Numbered from the stretch's first letter, positions 10,561 through 21,670 are shown. The stretch: 60,000 bases of DNA from Strigamia acuminata (GCA_949358305.1 OX442314.1:50292581-50352580), one strand, 5' to 3'. Notes: generated by a model from the sequence alone, not told the origin. Program-made: numbers and translations.

Positions 10561-10839
10561 AAGAGACAGGGTGTGGTTCCTTGTCTTAAAAATACCTGTT
10601 AAGAACGAGGACTAGAATTATTGTTTCAAGCAGATTAAATTTAGTTATTGATTAAATTCCATTTCATTAATTGAAAAAGAAAATTAAAGAATTTTGTTTT
10701 TTTAAATTTATAATATTTTCCAGTAGTAAAAAAAAATTTAATGTAAAGAAATCGTTCCTAATTAGAATATTAGATTCATTTCCTTGTTTGGGTTGGTGTA
10801 ATGTGCAAGGTGTTGTTTTAACGCTTTCAATTCTGCAGC

Positions 10840-11115
10840 ATGGGAAAAGCTTTAAGAAATGTCTGTGTGATTGTTTTGGTGTTAATAACTTATGTCAGTA
10901 CATCAGTTGATACAGATAAACAATTTTACAGACGATATGGCATCAATTGCCATTCAAAAAGGCACAGAAGTATAGCTCAAGAAAAGGTAGACTCCATACA
11001 ATGGATGCGGTTTAACCATACAAATTACCTTTCTACAGTATTTGTTTCTATAGTTTTAACATTTATAATTTATTTTCACATCCTTTATTCTTCAAAATCT
11101 TTTTGCATTCCTTGA
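10840..11115 (+). CDS. Small ORF with signal-peptide-like start
   Basis: A 91-codon frame with an ATG at 10840. Residues 1-22 (MGKALRNVCVIVLVLITYVS) look like a signal peptide: basic start then a hydrophobic core. A basic stretch with one Cys follows (RRYGINCHSKRHRS). A possible splice donor GAAAAG/GTAGAC lies after residue 49, and the rest of the frame turns hydrophobic and AT-rich, so only the first part may be exonic. Not recognised; a chance ORF inside LTR material is equally possible. Confidence 0.22.
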   Translation: MGKALRNVCVIVLVLITYVSTSVDTDKQFYRRYGINCHSKRHRSIAQEKVDSIQWMRFNHTNYLSTVFVSIVLTFIIYFHILYSSKSFCIP

Positions 11116-12083
11116 TTGAAGGATTTGTTCTACAACCTGTTTTTGATTGTGTGGGCCCCGCAGATCAGTCTTTGTTCTGCTGGATGCGATGTCGAGTTAG
11201 GCCGCGCCACTTCAGGTTTAGTCAAGCTCGTTCGTGGTTTAGCGGTAATAAGTGAATAATTATTTTAATCTTATGATTATTCTATTATAAGGTATGAATA
11301 CTTTTATTTAATGTTTTTAATTTTTAAATTTTTGTAATTTTTGTTCGATTTGTTGTTGGGGGTGGAAAATCCAACTCTCTACCTGATACTATAATTTTTG
11401 AATGCATTGATTCTAACCCAAGTCGATAGGGATACGGAAAGTTTGGAGTACCTAAAAGAGACATGTCAATGCTACAAATTGTGTGATTGGTATACTTTTT
11501 TCTTGTAATCCAGTGTGTAGGTGACATGTTAGACAAGTGAATACTTATGGACTTCTTTTCCATTTGCTGTTTGGGAGTGAGGTCAACTTTGGCAATCTCC
11601 AAGCATACAAGTTTGGATGCGTATGCTGCAACATACATCCCGGATGCAACAGTTAGATCCAACTGCGCTATTAATTTGGTTTGTGTTTATAGACTTTACA
11701 TCTTTTTGGACAGTATTGACCAATGAACCCTTTAATTTTTGCTACTTCCTTCAGTGGGAAGGCAAAAACTTGACATTCGGTCCAAAAAAACAAGCATGCC
11801 ACTCCCACTGGCGGAACAATGCTGTGGACATTTGTGTCGTTTGCCAGAAGTATTTTTGTGAGAACTGCTGCCAAAAATGGGACAAGGCAGTCAAAAAATG
11901 CAAGGAATGTGCGAAAAAAGTTGGTTCACTCTTTGGGTCATTCGTGGCTTGCGACTACTAGTATTGCTTGAGTGCATTTTGCAAGGCCAAAACTGGACCA
12001 ACCGAATACGGATCTCTCCTTAACCGTGTCGCGTCCTACTTGGTATAGGTTTAAATAGCGCTAACGTGTAATACTTTATTACC
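11116..12083. other. Unassigned; Cys-rich plus-strand frame at 11733-11961
   Basis: The plus frame ending at 11961 contains CVVCQKYFCENCCQKW and KKCKECAKK, a possible zinc-binding cluster preceded by HSHW. Its upstream part lacks a good start. On the minus strand an open frame covers 11324-11662 without recognisable motifs. No function is assigned. Confidence 0.25.
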
Positions 12084-12858
12084 TGTGATTAATTATGCAA
12101 ATACCCAAATGAATACTAAATGTATGTAAATGAACAAGTTATTTATTCAATAGGCTCGAAGGCCTTAAAATACACTCAGTATAAAACTAGAGTCGACTTG
12201 GTCAGAGTCGAACAAAGGATTCCTCAAGATGGCGTCGTCAGTTCCGCGTGGTCGGCGGGACAATGGCGGCGTCTCAAGTTGTCGTTAATTCGTCACGGAT
12301 TCTTCGTTCACGGACGCGGTGGAATGCTCTTTCGAGTCTTCTATCCGTGCCTGTTGTCTAGGTTTTGGTTTAGTGTCGCAGAGGCCTCGTTTGGGAACTT
12401 GGGGTTCCTAACAAAGCACACGGACGCTTACTTCGGCGAATAATCGTATGGGCGATTATTCTGGGTGATTTCACAAGGGCTATTCTCTTGCTTGCGCCGG
12501 AATAGCTCTCAAGTGACTTTGTGAGAGTTACAGTTTGCACTTTACTCAGCAATCCTCGATCAATCCTAACTTGTAGTTGAAGTTGGCCTGACGGTGAGGT
12601 AGTTGCTGTGTTCTTGGTGTTGTTTTGTAAGTTCTGTCTTTTAGGCAGGAAACACAGCCTTTTAAGCAGTGGGGTGAAGGGCCGGCGATCAACCAATGAG
12701 GGCTGACCACCAGCCGCTTCCTTCCCCTCGGTGCACACACCTGCTAAGGGGAGGTGGAGCCAACTCGGGGGGGGGGGGGGGGAACCACTCTCTAATCATA
12801 GTGACTCAGAGGGAAAGTATCCGCTTTGGGGGGACACTTATCCAATTGGGTCACCACA
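12084..12858 (-). repeat. Solo LTR of the element II family
   Basis: It matches the element II LTR (38564-39324) over its whole length, for example at AAATGAATACTAA, the CCTTAAAATACACTCAGTATAAAAC block, the AAGATGGCGTCGTC block and the final GGTCACCACA. It contains a 16-G run at 12767-12782 that the element II LTR lacks. No internal element sequence adjoins it, and clean target duplications were not seen. Confidence 0.85.
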
Positions 12859-12979
12859 ACCGCCACAAAGAAGACTTCAAAGATTTCCAGGCCATCTACA
12901 CCAACGGTTCCAAAAGTGATGAGAAGGTGGGAGCAGCCACCAAGTGTTGTGGACGAAACTTTTCCAAAGTTTTAAATTG
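12859..12979 (+). pseudogene. Non-LTR retrotransposon RNase H scrap
   Basis: Directly after the solo LTR a frame reads DFQAIYTNGSKSDEKVGAATKC. This resembles the RNase H start (IYTDGSKSDDKVG) of Jockey/R1-type LINEs, with the active-site Asp changed to Asn. It ends at a stop at 12977. The LTR appears to have landed in, or recombined with, a LINE relic. Confidence 0.45.
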
Positions 12980-13277
12980 AAATGCATCAATTAGTTGATG
13001 GATTGTTGATGGATTGCAAATGGAAATGCATCAAAGGTGGAACTCGATGAAATCCGCCTGGCACTGTAGCACTTCATGGACTGTAATCAGTGTCTGCTGC
13101 AGTGTCTGAGTGCGCAAAAACCTGAAGTGTCATTACTCATATGTTTAGCATCTGCAACCACATCTGCAACAAAGTTACAACTGGGTTATACAAAATTAGG
13201 TTAGAATAGGTAATGATCCTCAACACCATTATATGGAAGGCAAGAAAATTTTATCAGCACTAACCAAAGACTGTTAA
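12980..13277. other. No gene recognised
   Basis: AT-rich sequence with short TTGATGGATTG duplications near 12995-13020. No coding signal. Confidence 0.3.
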
Positions 13278-13560
13278 TTGCAATTGCAAATGCATTTAGA
13301 TGCACCATCTCGGTTTGCTGAAAGATTCCATAGGACTCATCCGGGTCAAGAGGATAACGTGTTCAAGTTTGTTGACTTTGTTGCCAGCGAATTAAAAATT
13401 GCCAATCTTTTAGAGGAAGCCGTAATGTCGCAACGAGCAACAAACTACAAGCAAAAAGACTGAAGATGCCGGATCCAAAGAAAAGGACAAGCCGAAAGGC
13501 AGTATGGCTTCTTGCACTGCTTCGCAAAACTTAACACTTAGGTGTGAAGTATGCAATTTT
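13278..13560 (+). pseudogene. Possible BEL/Pao-type gag scrap
   Basis: A frame reads MHLDAPSRFAERFHRTHPGQ and ...FKFVDFVASELKIANLLEEA, then stops at 13461. In another frame CxxC-like LRCEVCNF follows. The order of a helical segment then a Cys pair recalls BEL/Pao gag. The evidence is weak. Confidence 0.25.
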
Positions 13561-15733
13561 GTGTTTTTCTATTGTGTTTGATCTGGCTGGAGTTTGATCT
13601 AGATGTTTGTTCATCACGTGACAACAATGGCCGGCCGACACATAAGTCTAATATTGTATTTTTTTTATGATTTATTTTCTGGTGAGCAACTGATGGAAAA
13701 ATTACTACTTGCAGGTGCTCGGAAATTTGTGGTTTGGGGTCTTGTAATTGATCTACTTCATCATGTCAAACATAATGAAAGTGGGGTGTGTAGGGGTTAG
13801 GTTATTTTTTTTTAGCCAACAATATTGTTGGCTAATCACCTGACATCGGGTAGCTGATTTTGTCGCTCACTCGTGTCGAGTTTCATTTCCTCTCTAATTG
13901 TCTTTCTATGGTTTCCGTGGATTTTCTTTGTATTATTGTATTTTATTAATTGTTTTTGTTTTTCTTTTAATTCTTAGAAATTCGGAACTAGCGGTGACGA
14001 AGAACCGGAGTGGTAAAACACGTGCTCCATCTGCACGGGTGAGCGGTGGTTGGTTTTGCCGACCACTCGCGAAATCCCGCGCCCCAACTGTTTAGGGCGA
14101 GGGCTGGTTCATTCAGCCTTTCACTTGCAGCGATGGTTTACACGCTACCTCACGCGGGCAGGAGGCGGGTTTCGACCCACTTTCCCCCTAGAGGGCGGTT
14201 AGGGCGGTGGAACCTACGGGTCACCGTCGCGTACCTCGCAGCCAGCGGGAGCATGCGAGAAAGATGTGAGGATATTTTTGTGAGCCACATTCTAATTTTT
14301 TGTAGAACTTTTTCTCAAGCATTCTATAGTAGAAAAATTAGTCCTAATAATAATAATAAGGAAATACTCAGGCTATTACACCGGAAACTGCAAACAATGC
14401 CGCGGCGAAAAAGCAGGCACTGGCTGAGGCCGAAGCCGCCTCCTTACCGCAGTGGCCAACATCGCAACCGCAAACTTTTCTGAAATTTTATTTCTCCTAT
14501 AGTGGTTGGAACCTTGTCCTGGTACACGAGCTAATTAATAAAAAACCAACCAAATTCTTCATGTATTTTTTTTTGCAGAAGTTTGATTCAATATTAAAGG
14601 CTCAAGCAGCTGATTGCAGGCCATTGGATAAAAATTGGGCTAAGCCTAGCTTTTTGTTTGTGTGTTTTATTTTTAATGTCAAGCTTCATAAAACTCTATG
14701 AGGATACCTTAGATAGAATATTTCCCAAAGAAGAAGAAAACAGATGGTTCGAGACCATGCGAACATGGCGTTCCCCAGACGATTGTCATGGTTACGCCAA
14801 AGAATGCAACAATAATGAGATGAGATACTATAAGTGTGTCACCTGCATGGTTTTACCTTCCATTTTATTTTTTAAACTCTTCCATCCTAAATTCTATTAT
14901 TTTTTAATTTTATCTATTTTTATTTATTTTGCCCACTCATCTTCTGTACTTTGTGTGCATTTTTGCGCATCTAATTACACTTAACATCATCTTTTTAGTA
15001 ACACCTTTTACAAGATAGACAGCTAGTCTGAATGTCATTCTTCTTTCCATTTTATATATCCGCGAAACAGAACTTATATACGTATTAATTTTTGTGCCAT
15101 TAATTTTTGTGCCATCTTTACCTGGTGAGACTCTCACGGTGTGCCAAGACCCACAAAGAGGTGCTTGATGTATTGGAGCCACTAGGACAAGATCTCAGGA
15201 ACCACACATCGAGCATAGAGCACACAGAGACAGGGCTGGAAACCAACCACGTCCACGCCTATTGCAAACTAAAAGTGGCCACCCACTAACTGGATCTCAA
15301 GCAACACATCAAGAATTATTTCCAGCATACAGTAAATGACACTTTTCCTCACAACAGTAGTTCAACTGCAGTTCTGAGTGCGAATTGGGTCCATCATTCC
15401 ATCAGTCATTCTTGTAATTCGCCTTGTCTTTTTTCATCATGTGGTGGTGGTAGCAGAAGCTTTATTTGCCGTAGATATGTTAGTTGTTGTTTTTGGGGTG
15501 ATCGCCATATTTATCGCCATTTTGGCGATAATAAAAATTGTAAGTATCGGTAAATTTCATTTAAATTTTATTTTAATGTAACCATAATTACTATATTTAT
15601 TTAGGTCTTAATAGTGGGGCCTGTTTTCATACAAACTGTAAGTAGATTTAATGTAAATGTAAATGTGAATTTAATCATGATTATTATCTACAGATAACAA
15701 AAATACAAGATTTTTTCAATGTGATCAAACGCG
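13561..15733. other. No firm gene; GC-rich island and possible exons
   Basis: 14020-14275 is a GC-rich island in AT-rich surroundings, without a recognisable RNA fold or coding motif. From about 14369 to 14700 the plus frame is open through AITPETANNAAAKKQALAEA, an internal acceptor-like TTTTTTTTGCAG at about 14567-14578, and KFDSILKAQAADCRPLDKNW. A second frame, 14680-14850, reads KLYEDTLDRIFPKEEENRWF and ends with a Cys-rich tail. These could be exons of an unrecognised gene or relic coding sequence. Confidence 0.25.
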
Positions 15734-16625
15734 CATGGTATACGGCATTTGCAACACACGCCGGGCTGTTTTGATTTAAGCGACTGTTCTTTGGGGTAAA
15801 TTCGGCCCCAGAAGTTTTTTAAGACACTATTAGACAGAAACCCCATGTGGTGGCATACGCGAGTAGGACGCTGACGGAAGTTTCCTGTTCGTTTTTGTAA
15901 AAACAGGAAATTTTCTTGTGTTTACCAGATAATTATGTTTACATGGATGTACTCAATTTATTTGCTATTTAGCTATTTTTGTATTATTAATGTTGGATCA
16001 GTCATTCGATTCATCAACTAGTGCAACACACTTCAAATTGTTGCAAAAGGGCAGATAATGGCAGAAAAATACCCAATGTCCACTCCCGAATGTACATCAG
16101 TAGGACTATCGCCGCCCGCCCGCGAGCTGTTAGACCAAATCAAGAAACACATGGACGATTTGACAATAGCCGGAGAATGGCTGTTGAAGATAGCACATTG
16201 AATTTTCTATCAGGAGTAAGATTTTTTTTTTTATAATTTTGTTTTGAGATTTTATAATTGTAATTTTTTTAATTCATCTTCAGATCTTCCAGGAGAGAAA
16301 AGAACTGGTAGGGAGATTGGGAAAGTGGTCAGTGACTAGCCGTTATTACCTGTGGTCAAAAGATTGGTGCACCTCTCTCACGGATCGCAAAACGGCCGAC
16401 CGCCAAACGGCCAATAGTGTCGACAAACAGGGTCCCATCGACAGGGTCCTGCCGGGGCTGCAGGTCAGCACGCAACACGTAGGCCCTATCACTTAGCCCT
16501 TTATCACTGCGATTTTGATGGTAGTGGCACGTATAAACCACATATTGATTTTGATCAAAAGATTGGTGCACCTTGCAAGATTGTGAGATTTTTTTTTTTT
16601 TGTGCAATTGTACCACAGTTTTGTA
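15734..16625 (+). repeat. Family A copy 1, 5' part
   Basis: It is highly similar to 40994-41865. It begins with an internally deleted Gypsy pol remnant: TAFATHAGLF, FKRLFFG and NSAPEVF run straight into HVVAYASRTL, so the catalytic YxDD part is missing. Next comes an exon-like frame from ATG 16058 (MAEKYPMSTPECTSVGLSPP) with a TGA at 16198, a donor at 16216, and an intron ending CTTCAG at 16283. The following exon, ATCTTCCAGGAGAGAAAAGA.., is shared with copies 2 and 3. What the family encodes is not recognised. Confidence 0.8.
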
Positions 16626-16675
16626 GCTTTAGTTTTGTCTCTTATCACTTGTCTTGTGCTTTTATTATTTTATTC

Positions 16676-16815
16676 TAGTTTTTATTTTCATTTTGTTTTC
16701 TTCTCTCCCTCGTTTCTTTTCTCTTCTCTCGCTCGTTTCTTTTTTCTTCTCTTCTCTTCTTTTGCTCGTTTCTTTCTTCTTCTCTTCTCTCCCTTGTTTC
16801 TTTTCTCTTTGTTTT
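16676..16815. repeat. CT-rich low-complexity tract
   Basis: Irregular repeats of TTTCTTCTCTTCTCTC and CTCGTTTCTTTT on the plus strand (purine-rich on the minus). A simple repeat without coding value. Confidence 0.8.
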
Positions 16816-16994
16816 TTTTTATGAAAATGTATTTTTATATTTGTTGTTATTAATAAAGTTAATAAAGTTTTCAATAAATATTGGCTAGTCTACGGTTTTT
16901 ATATTTGTTTATTTCGTGTAGTATTTTATTTTTTCTTTGTCTAACTACGATTTTAGAACTATAAAATGATGGGAATTTATTTGTTGGTGATATC

Positions 16995-17380
16995 TGTTAC
17001 GCAAACTAAAAATATCGCCACTAGATGGCGCAACGAATTGTTTTTAGCACCATCTGGTGGCCGCTAAATATCATTTATACAGCTAAATATCATTTATTCA
17101 TCTGACATACTAGTGAGGGTTTTCAAGCAGTTTCATTAAGAAATGGAACCCATTGTAAATTTGATTCGTTTTATTAAACATTTTATTGTTTTTATAAGTC
17201 ATTCGTTATTATTCAGCGCGTTTGATAAGTGCTTAGCGTGTTTTTCGGGCACTTAATGCCATTAGTGCGCGTGCATTGCGAATCAGCGCACATCACCGCT
17301 CATTACGCCTAGCGATTTATAACGCTTCCACCGGTCATTTCGGCCGTTCAACGCACTCCTCTGCTACAATTGGTAGCAGA
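16995..17380 (+). repeat. Putative 5' LTR plus primer-binding site of an unidentified element
   Basis: The sequence from TGTTACGCAAAC (16995) to CTGCTACA (17368) is followed by AT and TGGTAGCAGAGGG (from 17371), the layout of an LTR end and primer-binding site. A short ATG frame starts at 17423 and runs into family A coding sequence at about 17469, so the element looks truncated soon after its leader. No second copy is present to confirm the edges. Confidence 0.4.
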
Positions 17381-17468
17381 GGGTGGTTGTTTTCACGACA
17401 TAACACATTGTTTTTCTAATTTATGAATCCCATGACAACGCCAGCAGGATTAGACGTCATTGTGTGGA

Positions 17469-18099
17469 CGAGGGACGAGGCCAAAAAATTGGCTAGATTA
17501 GCCTTAGTCGCCCGGAACACGAGAAAATTGGTCGCAACCAACGTTCAAACGGAGCCAGTAACCAAGGTGACTTCACCACCACTTGCCACCACCACGGTAG
17601 TCGCCACAAAAGCAACGTCTTCGGCGGAAAAGTCGTCACCTAGTCCGACACCAGCTACTAGTCGACCCGCATGCGAGAGGCGTGCAGTTATAGTAGTTTA
17701 TCCCTTTGTTAAACCCAAAGGATTAACAAACGTGCATGCAGCCAACGTAGAAATACTCCACTACCTTCCGATGATTGGAGAAGCCGCTCTGGATATCTCC
17801 CGGCGCATTAACGAAAAACGACCCGTATACTGCGCTGGATTCTGACCGCTGAACGGGAGGAGAAATTTCCAGTATTAAAACACATCTGGGATCAACTTCT
17901 CGAGAGAATTTTGGCCACACCTTCACCTTTCATTCGAAGTGAATGGGCGGTGGAACTTCCTTCTGCCGAGGAGATCTACGGTCAGCCTCGTAGACTAAAC
18001 GATCCACCCACCGCCAGTTTGATCGCATTACCCGAAAGATTCGCTGATTCAACAACGCCGAGAAAACTGCGATTGGCTTCGAAAATGAGGTTAGTATAA
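17469..18099 (+). pseudogene. Family A coding exon, copy 1 (frameshifted)
   Basis: Homologous to the longer frame of copy 2 (20563 on). It reads DEAKKLARLALVARNTRKLV, a Thr/Ala/Pro-rich linker, then RAVIVVYPFVKPKGLTNVHA. At about 17830 it lacks 22 nt present in copy 2, which shifts the frame. In the shifted frame the exon continues further than copy 2 (EWAVELPSAEEIYGQPRRL) to a donor-like ATGAG/GTTAGT at about 18089. The protein has no recognised domain. Confidence 0.65.
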
Positions 18100-18469
18100 T
18101 TTTGAACAGGGTGTTTCGTTTAAGATGTTAGTTTATATCTCATCATGAGTTTTATGAATGAACATTGTAACGGCGCTGTACGCGCATGTATTGTTAGTTC
18201 TTATGGATACAAAAATATAGTATTTGTGTTTGAGTTCAACCCGTGTATCTTCACCGCTTTAAACAACTTGAGTTCCTAGAGTGGATGCAACGACACTGCA
18301 ATGACCGTGATAATGTCGAACCACTTTGCTGTATTCAAGGTCCCATAGCACTCATGACAAAAAGACACTTTAAAAATGTCAAGATCATGAGAAAACTCAC
18401 ACAAAACGCCACACTTTAAATGTTTAAACTCTAATTTTTATTTTTCATTTTTTATTTTTATTTTTTTTT

Positions 18470-19110
18470 CCATTAAGGGGATTACATGCCCCATTCAGGA
18501 GATCATACAACTCCTGGAGTTTGATCAAGAGGAAATGCCTCTGCCTTTGCCGCCTCATCTTCCGCAACCTCCGCCGTCGCCACCACCATCACCTACGCCG
18601 ATACCATTACCATTCGAATAGTCGGACTGGTCGGACGAGTTCCAAGACTAGGTGGCGACCACGATGGAAGAGCAGGAGTGACAGGAAATGGTCAGAAGGA
18701 GCATTTGGTTTATTATTAATGAGTCGTCTGATTTATGACGTTTCACTGTAATTGTATCGTTTATTGCTTGTGTTAACCAAGGATTTAGTAAGTATTATAT
18801 CAAGATATGTTTTGTTGTTTATGCCTGACACATACAAGTACAGTATTGTAAATGTGTAGGCAATATACTTTTTTAGTTGCTGTTTACATTTGTTTCAACC
18901 AAGACTGTATGAATTACAAAGTCAGACACTACTTGTTCATCAATGTCCAATAGTATAATGATCGATCTATTCTTATTTTGATGTAATCATGCCGTGTGGA
19001 CACATGAGATTACATATCATACCCATGTGCACACTGCACTATACTCATGTCTTACGTTGATTAAAGATAGCAGCGTGAATCCCACTTTTTAGCAGGCAAG
19101 AAATCCATTT
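18470..19110 (+). repeat. Family A copy 1, proline-rich exon and 3' tail
   Basis: After an intron end (TTTTTTTTTCCATTAAG, about 18477) the exon reads IQLLEFDQEEMPLPLPP, then a Pro-rich tail. It has a stop TAG at 18619-18621, where copy 2 reads tryptophan. The 3' tail (TTTGGTTTATTATTAATGAG..., 18706-19100) recurs at 21290-21660 and 41930-42320. Confidence 0.75.
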
Positions 19111-19425
19111 ATTTTGTATACACCCACTAATAGGCCAATCATTAGAATATTCATCGATAGTTTCTCAGTGTAGTTTATATGGATATGTTGCAAACATCGA
19201 TCTAAACGATTTTATTGGCGCAACACTGCATAAAGAACTAACACTAAAAATTAATGCAAAGATTGCTAATAATCTGATCGTCACACTACACGAAATCACC
19301 GAACACGAAGTTAAAAACCTTAATCAACAGTTAGCGGTTATTAATATTTCGTCTAGCGACGACACTTCGTCGAGCGCCGACACTTCGTCTAACGCTGACA
19401 CTTGATGATCAAGCCAACTCTAGAC
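19111..19425. other. Open frame without start, Ser/Asp/Thr-rich end
   Basis: A plus frame runs from about 19080 to a TGA at 19403-19405. It contains NLIVTLHEITEHEVKNLNQQ and ends in three near-repeats of S-S-x-x-D-T. It lacks an ATG near its beginning. It may be coding remains lying just upstream of the Copia relic; it is not recognised. Confidence 0.2.
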
Positions 19426-19720
19426 ATATACTACGGTAGTACAGATGCTTCATGGGCCAGCGATAATGCCACTTCTCTTACAAGTTAGTATCAGGGATTC
19501 ATCGTCTATGTCCGCAATGTTCCAATTGGTTGGAGTTGTCGCAAGCAGTCGAGTGTCGCATGCGGCATGCTCGACCACAGACACCGAATTTGTGGCTCTG
19601 GTCGACTGCGTAAAAGAACTTTACTGGCTCGACCGTATCTTCGAAAAATCTCCCATTGCCAACAGGATATTTTCTCGCGTCATTGACCAGTGTCAAAATC
19701 ATCATCATGCAAGTGCTTGA
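19426..19720 (+). pseudogene. Copia-type RNase H, second relic
   Basis: STDASWASDNATSLTS (about 19440-19485), VPIGWSCRKQSSVACG and TTDTEFVALVDCVKELYWLD (about 19580-19640) follow the Copia RNase H order DADWASD...WKSKKQ..VA...TEAEYIAL..A.KE..WL. Stops and frame changes break it. It is a different sequence from the relic at 10041. Confidence 0.7.
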
Positions 19721-20007
19721 AGCGTTGGAATAGTTGCACACTACATGTAACATAATTCACACGGTCATAAAGCCGGAAAATGTGTGCGTGATTGCGGATA
19801 AGGAGGTTAATTCAACCAGATATTTTCTCTGAAGCACATCTGTGTTAAATTCTATTGGCTAAATTATATCTTGCCAAAACATAGTTGGGTTAGAGTTCTA
19901 TTAATTATTTTATTATTATATTATTTCTAAGTCCTTTTTTTTCCTTTATCTTCCCACTTGCATTATTAAATTGCATGATGCCACACTGTTATGGTATTTT
20001 AAAACAC
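19721..20007. other. No gene recognised
   Basis: AT-rich spacer with a T-rich stretch around 19900-19960. Confidence 0.3.
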
Positions 20008-20289
20008 ATGGCATCAAGCAGGGTTAAAGTACTTCTTACTTCTACAGCTGAAAATATACACAAATCAGAAATGACTGCAGTGAGAACTAGCACAGATAGT
20101 GAAATTGTCATTGAAGACCAAGATGAATAAAGTTTAAGTCGTGTTGTTTTACCTATGAAGCGAAAATTGGAGTTAATTGATCTGGCCAATGGACATCCCT
20201 TAAGCAAATTGAAGACTTTGCAGAAGCATGGTGCCAAAAAACTAAAATCACTGCAAATATTGCCTACTTGGAAAAAACAACTTGCTTGA
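20008..20289 (+). pseudogene. Transposase-like N-terminus (Tc5/pogo-like?), broken
   Basis: One frame from ATG 20008 to TGA 20287-20289 has a stop at 20128-20130. The second half, KRKLELIDLANGHPLSKLKT, then LQKHGAKKLK and WKKQL, resembles the helix-turn-helix start of pogo-like transposases and related transposon-derived proteins in insects. No DDE domain follows, so only the N-terminal part is left. The family call rests on pattern memory. Confidence 0.35.
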
Positions 20290-20387
20290 CAAAATTGGCA
20301 AAATCAGCGTTATTATCAACCCAGAAAACCCAAACCAGTTCAAGGGGTTACCCATGCTCCTCCTCGGATGCTGTTTTGGTCGCGACC

Positions 20388-21670
20388 AATTTTGTTTTGA
20401 GATTTTATAATTGTAATGTTTTATTTTTTATTCATCTGCAGATCTTCCAGGAGAGAAAAGAACTGGTAGGGAGATTGGGTTAGTGGTCGGGAGAAATGGA
20501 AAGTACAAACAAGGAAATACAAACCAGGTAGGCTTGCGCCCAGCAAATTTGACAAAATTGCATGCGGACGAGGCCAAGGAATTGGCTAGATTAACCTTAG
20601 TCTCCCGGAACATGAGAAAATTGGTCGCAACCAAAGTTCAAAAAGAGGAAGTAACCAAGGTGACCACATCACCACCTGCCACCACCAAGGTAGTCGCCAC
20701 AAAAGCAACGTCTTCGGCGAAAAAGTCGTCACCTAGTCCGACACCAGCTACTAGTCGACCCTCATGCGAGAGGCGTGCCGTTATAGTAGTTTATCCCTTC
20801 GTTAAACCCAAAGGATTAACAAACGTGCATGCAGCCAACGTGGAAATACTCCACTACCTTCCGATGGTTCGAGAAGCCGCTCTGGATATCTCCCGGCGCA
20901 TTAACGAAAAACGACCCGTCTACTATCAGATGCCGATCATGTTAATGCGCTGGATTCTGACCGCTGAATGGGAGGAGAAATTTCCAGTATTAAAACACAT
21001 CTGGGATCAACTTCTCGAGAAAATTTTGGCCACACCTTCACCTTTGATTTTTTTTTCCTTTAAAGAGATTACATGCCCCATTCAGGCGATCATACAACTC
21101 CTGGAGTTTGATCAAGAGGAAATGCCTCTGCCTTTGCCGCCCCAGCTTCTGCAACCTCCGCCATCGCCACCACCATCACCTACGCCGATACCATTACCAT
21201 TCGAATGGTCACATTGGTCGGACGAGTTCGCGGACTAGGTGGCAACCACGATGGAAGAGCAGGAGCGACAGGAAATGGCCAGAAGGAGCATTCGGTTTAT
21301 TATTAATGAGTCGTCCGATTTATGACGTTTTAATTGTATCGTTTATTGCTTGTGTTAACCAAGGATTAAGTAAGTATTATGTCAAGACATGTTTTGTTGT
21401 TTATGCCTGACACATACTAGTACAGTATCGTAAATGTGTAGGCAATATACTTTTTTAGTTGCTGTTTACATTTGTTTCAACCAAGACTATATGAATTACA
21501 AAGTCAGACACTACTTGTTCATCAATGTCCAATAGTATAATAATGATCAATCTATTCTTATTTTGATGTAATCCTGCCATGTGGACACATACATTTACAT
21601 ATCATACCCATGTGCACATTGCACTATACTCATGTCTTACATTGATTAAAGATAGCAGCGGGCATGCCAC
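20388..21670 (+). repeat. Family A copy 2
   Basis: This copy starts inside the intron (TTTTGTTTTGAGATTTTATAAT), keeps the acceptor CATCTGCAG (about 20441), the shared exon, the long coding block, the proline-rich exon and the full 3' tail. It lacks the deleted-pol segment of copies 1 and 3. All three copies lie on the plus strand. Confidence 0.8.
20483..21238 (+). CDS. Family A open reading frame, 251 codons
   Basis: The longest frame of the family, from ATG 20483. It has a basic start, ADEAKELARLTLVSRNMRKL, a Thr/Ala/Pro linker (residues about 55-90), a conserved-looking core RAVIVVYPFVKPKGLTNVHA (residues about 95-185) containing WILTAEWEEKFPV, and a C-terminus with long proline runs ending HWSDEFAD. 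Around residues 190-200 it reads SPLIFFSFKE. By comparison with copy 1 this is intron end read through, after a deletion of the longer exon and most of the intron. No known domain was recognised. A host-derived or transposon-encoded protein are both possible, and expression in this form is doubtful. Confidence 0.45.
   Translation: MVGRNGKYKQGNTNQVGLRPANLTKLHADEAKELARLTLVSRNMRKLVATKVQKEEVTKVTTSPPATTKVVATKATSSAKKSSPSPTPATSRPSCERRAVIVVYPFVKPKGLTNVHAANVEILHYLPMVREAALDISRRINEKRPVYYQMPIMLMRWILTAEWEEKFPVLKHIWDQLLEKILATPSPLIFFSFKEITCPIQAIIQLLEFDQEEMPLPLPPQLLQPPPSPPPSPTPIPLPFEWSHWSDEFAD

Noticed and set aside
14020-14275. SINE or tRNA-derived repeat
   Set aside because: GGTTTCGACCC only loosely resembles a B box and no A box stands at proper spacing.
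16602-16874. Frames of 69-83 codons on both strands
   Set aside because: Produced by the CT-rich simple repeat.
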